Assembly: GCA_964562425.1 (NCBI GenBank)
Contig: CAZLTJ010000013.1
Coordinates: 1 to 35,683 of the forward strand
DNA from: JAUWMV01 sp964562425
Lineage (GTDB): Bacteria > UBP14 > UBA6098 > B30-G16
Reading direction: 5' to 3'
DNA: 35,683 nt
A program made the translations under genes and the position numbers. This document shows positions 34,268 through 35,683 of this stretch, in pieces. Each line of letters begins with the position of its first letter. Position 1 is the first letter of the stretch. Below the pieces are notes generated by a model. The model was given only the letters and a program-made list of their open reading frames with translations. It made no database searches and was not told the DNA's origin.

Positions 34268-35683
34268 TTAAGAGCATGTATCTAAATCATCAAAAACATC
34301 ATCCCAGCCATCTTGATCTTGGTCATAATTATTCCAACAATCCAATATAATAGAGGATGTTTTTTCGCAAATTTTAGCTACTTGTTCCTGAAAAGTACCT
34401 GTAACTGCAGAACCATCATCCAGCCATAGCTTCAAGATAGGCATAATGTTGTCAATACGAGACGGTGAACCGCTTTTATGACCCACCTTTTCCCAGTTTT
34501 CAATCTCATTATCTATGGGAACACCAAAATCTTTGCTTATCCACATAGGTCCTGCGAAATCTATTAACTTGTTTCCTCTTTCAGTATCTTTATTAATCCA
34601 TGCAAGCCATTGTTGGCAGTTCTTTGCACGAAAGCAGTCCGTCTGCATAGTAAGTGCACCTATGTCAAAACTATCATCATTTATCTTATCCCCGAGTGTT
34701 TCAAGAAAACTTACGAATTTGAAGTTATTCAACCTTGACCATTCTTTCATAAAGAACTTTCTCTCATCTGAACTGTGGTCGGGATCTATAAGGTCGGATA
34801 GAGGATTACCGTTATGGTCTGCGTAAATTATTGAACAATGATTATTGGAAAGATCATCATAATAATCTCCAGTAAAACCGAACATATTTCTTATTGGACC
34901 ATCATCTTTGTTTCCCCAAAATGGGGCTTCTATCCAAATTATTTTCCAGCCTGCGTCAAGATAACCTTGTAATGCAGGTATCACTTCTGTATCAGTATCA
35001 TTCACATCGATATATAATTTTTTTCCAGCTTTTTCGTTATAATATTGCTTGAAGAATATCATTGGATATTTTTTTACGTTTACATCGTGGTATGCTGGCA
35101 TATTTTCTATTATGTAATTACCAGATAGTTCAATTTCAACTGTTTCCCTTTGTATCAATGCAATACCTTGCCTTTGAAGTATATCTTTCAAATGTTCTAT
35201 GTACCAAGTTAAATCTCCACCGCCTGTCCATACTGAATTAGGGATAATGAAATATGCGAATTTATCTTCACTTGTTTCGTAAGGATATGATGCTTCAATT
35301 AATTTATTAATAATGTTATCTGTTACAGGTTCCTTGTTAAATTCCATACTCCAATTAATAAGATATATTTTTCCATTACCAGCAAACGATTTTGACCATA
35401 CTATAGGATGATTCGTCAATTGTCCACTTTCTCGGTTAAGATTTTCTGCCATAAGCAATATATCGACTTGTACTACATTTGGTGTTAAAATATTTCCTTC
35501 AATTCTTATTCTCGAGAGTAGTTGCGAGAACAACCGAACTGGGGAGAAGCCATACATATCCCTAAATGGTTTAGTGCACTGGTCGCAGAAGCAAGATTGT
35601 TGATACCTATTCCTAATGTAGTCAAAAATTATTCCCGATAGTTTCTTACTTGAAGCTTTTTCAAGAAAATATTTCTTATATAC
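34268..35683 (-). CDS. exported-type protein, C-terminal part, ends in DxDxDG segment
   Basis: The reading frame is open from 35683 down to the stop at 34268, so 471 residues of a longer protein are seen and its N-terminus lies beyond the window. An internal ATG at 35557 is in frame but not needed as a start. The first residues include SCFCDQCTKPFRDMYGFSP, a CxCxxC cluster seen in some glycoside-hydrolase-like barrels, though I cannot name a family. The middle is a mixed alpha/beta domain rich in Trp, Tyr and Asn. The C-terminus ends DQDQDGWDDVFDDLDTC, like a thrombospondin type 3/EF-hand calcium-binding loop. Function unknown. Confidence 0.6.
   Translation of the reverse strand, partial: VYKKYFLEKASSKKLSGIIFDYIRNRYQQSCFCDQCTKPFRDMYGFSPVRLFSQLLSRIRIEGNILTPNVVQVDILLMAENLNRESGQLTNHPIVWSKSFAGNGKIYLINWSMEFNKEPVTDNIINKLIEASYPYETSEDKFAYFIIPNSVWTGGGDLTWYIEHLKDILQRQGIALIQRETVEIELSGNYIIENMPAYHDVNVKKYPMIFFKQYYNEKAGKKLYIDVNDTDTEVIPALQGYLDAGWKIIWIEAPFWGNKDDGPIRNMFGFTGDYYDDLSNNHCSIIYADHNGNPLSDLIDPDHSSDERKFFMKEWSRLNNFKFVSFLETLGDKINDDSFDIGALTMQTDCFRAKNCQQWLAWINKDTERGNKLIDFAGPMWISKDFGVPIDNEIENWEKVGHKSGSPSRIDNIMPILKLWLDDGSAVTGTFQEQVAKICEKTSSIILDCWNNYDQDQDGWDDVFDDLDTCS

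Noticed and set aside
1..35683. CRISPR arrays, transposases, integrases, phage genes, defence genes, tRNAs
   Set aside because: No regular direct repeats with spacers, no recognisable mobile-element or defence proteins, and no tRNA cloverleaf was seen in intergenic regions by eye.

Overview
The window is AT-rich DNA from an uncultured Gram-negative bacterium, probably in the Fibrobacteres-Chlorobi-Bacteroidetes (FCB) superphylum or a neighbouring candidate phylum. The grounds are a C-terminal gliding/type IX-secretion (T9SS)-like sorting domain on a giant surface protein, a Por-secretion-tail-like C-terminus on a second exported protein, a lipoprotein with an OmpA peptidoglycan-binding domain, and many Sec signal peptides. 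Genes such as citrate lyase alpha, ferredoxin and PTS enzyme I fit an anaerobic fermenter, but that is inference. The left edge cuts a 16S rRNA gene (about 485 nt of its 5' end, minus strand), so a phylum assignment is possible by database search. All coordinates were counted by eye.

Layout. 1-929: 5' part of 16S rRNA, its leader with a boxA-like element, and a putative promoter. 930-3173 (+): GT39-type membrane glycosyltransferase and a DtxR/MntR-family metalloregulator. 3297-5129 (-): trmD and a class II aldolase. 5421-8655 (+): NfeD/SPFH membrane pair, an exported protein of unknown function, and an exported Ig-like/leucine-rich-repeat protein. 8698-13959 (-): a run of DUF502 membrane protein, rsmB, GT4 glycosyltransferase, C39-like protein and monofunctional transglycosylase, i.e. 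envelope and ribosome maintenance. 14124-18326 (+): DUF58 protein, a decayed beta-barrel-like gene, an intact vWA-OmpA lipoprotein, a decayed pgsC (poly-gamma-glutamate) fragment and an unusual signal/anchor-bearing four-cluster ferredoxin. 18345-30480 (-): ptsI, a 2421-residue modular surface protein, citF, and a second sorting-tail protein. 30771-34104 (+): dnaX, ybaB, trpS. 34268-35683 (-): C-terminal part of a protein ending in a calcium-binding-like DxDxDG segment, cut by the window edge.

Most genes are ordinary housekeeping or envelope functions. The accessory signal lies in two places: the 15.2-17.7 kb stretch, where two broken genes flank an intact vWA-OmpA lipoprotein, and the giant surface protein, built of about six alternating A/B modules with conserved cysteines, directly downstream of an orphan citrate lyase alpha gene. 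I found no CRISPR array, transposase, integrase, phage gene or tRNA.
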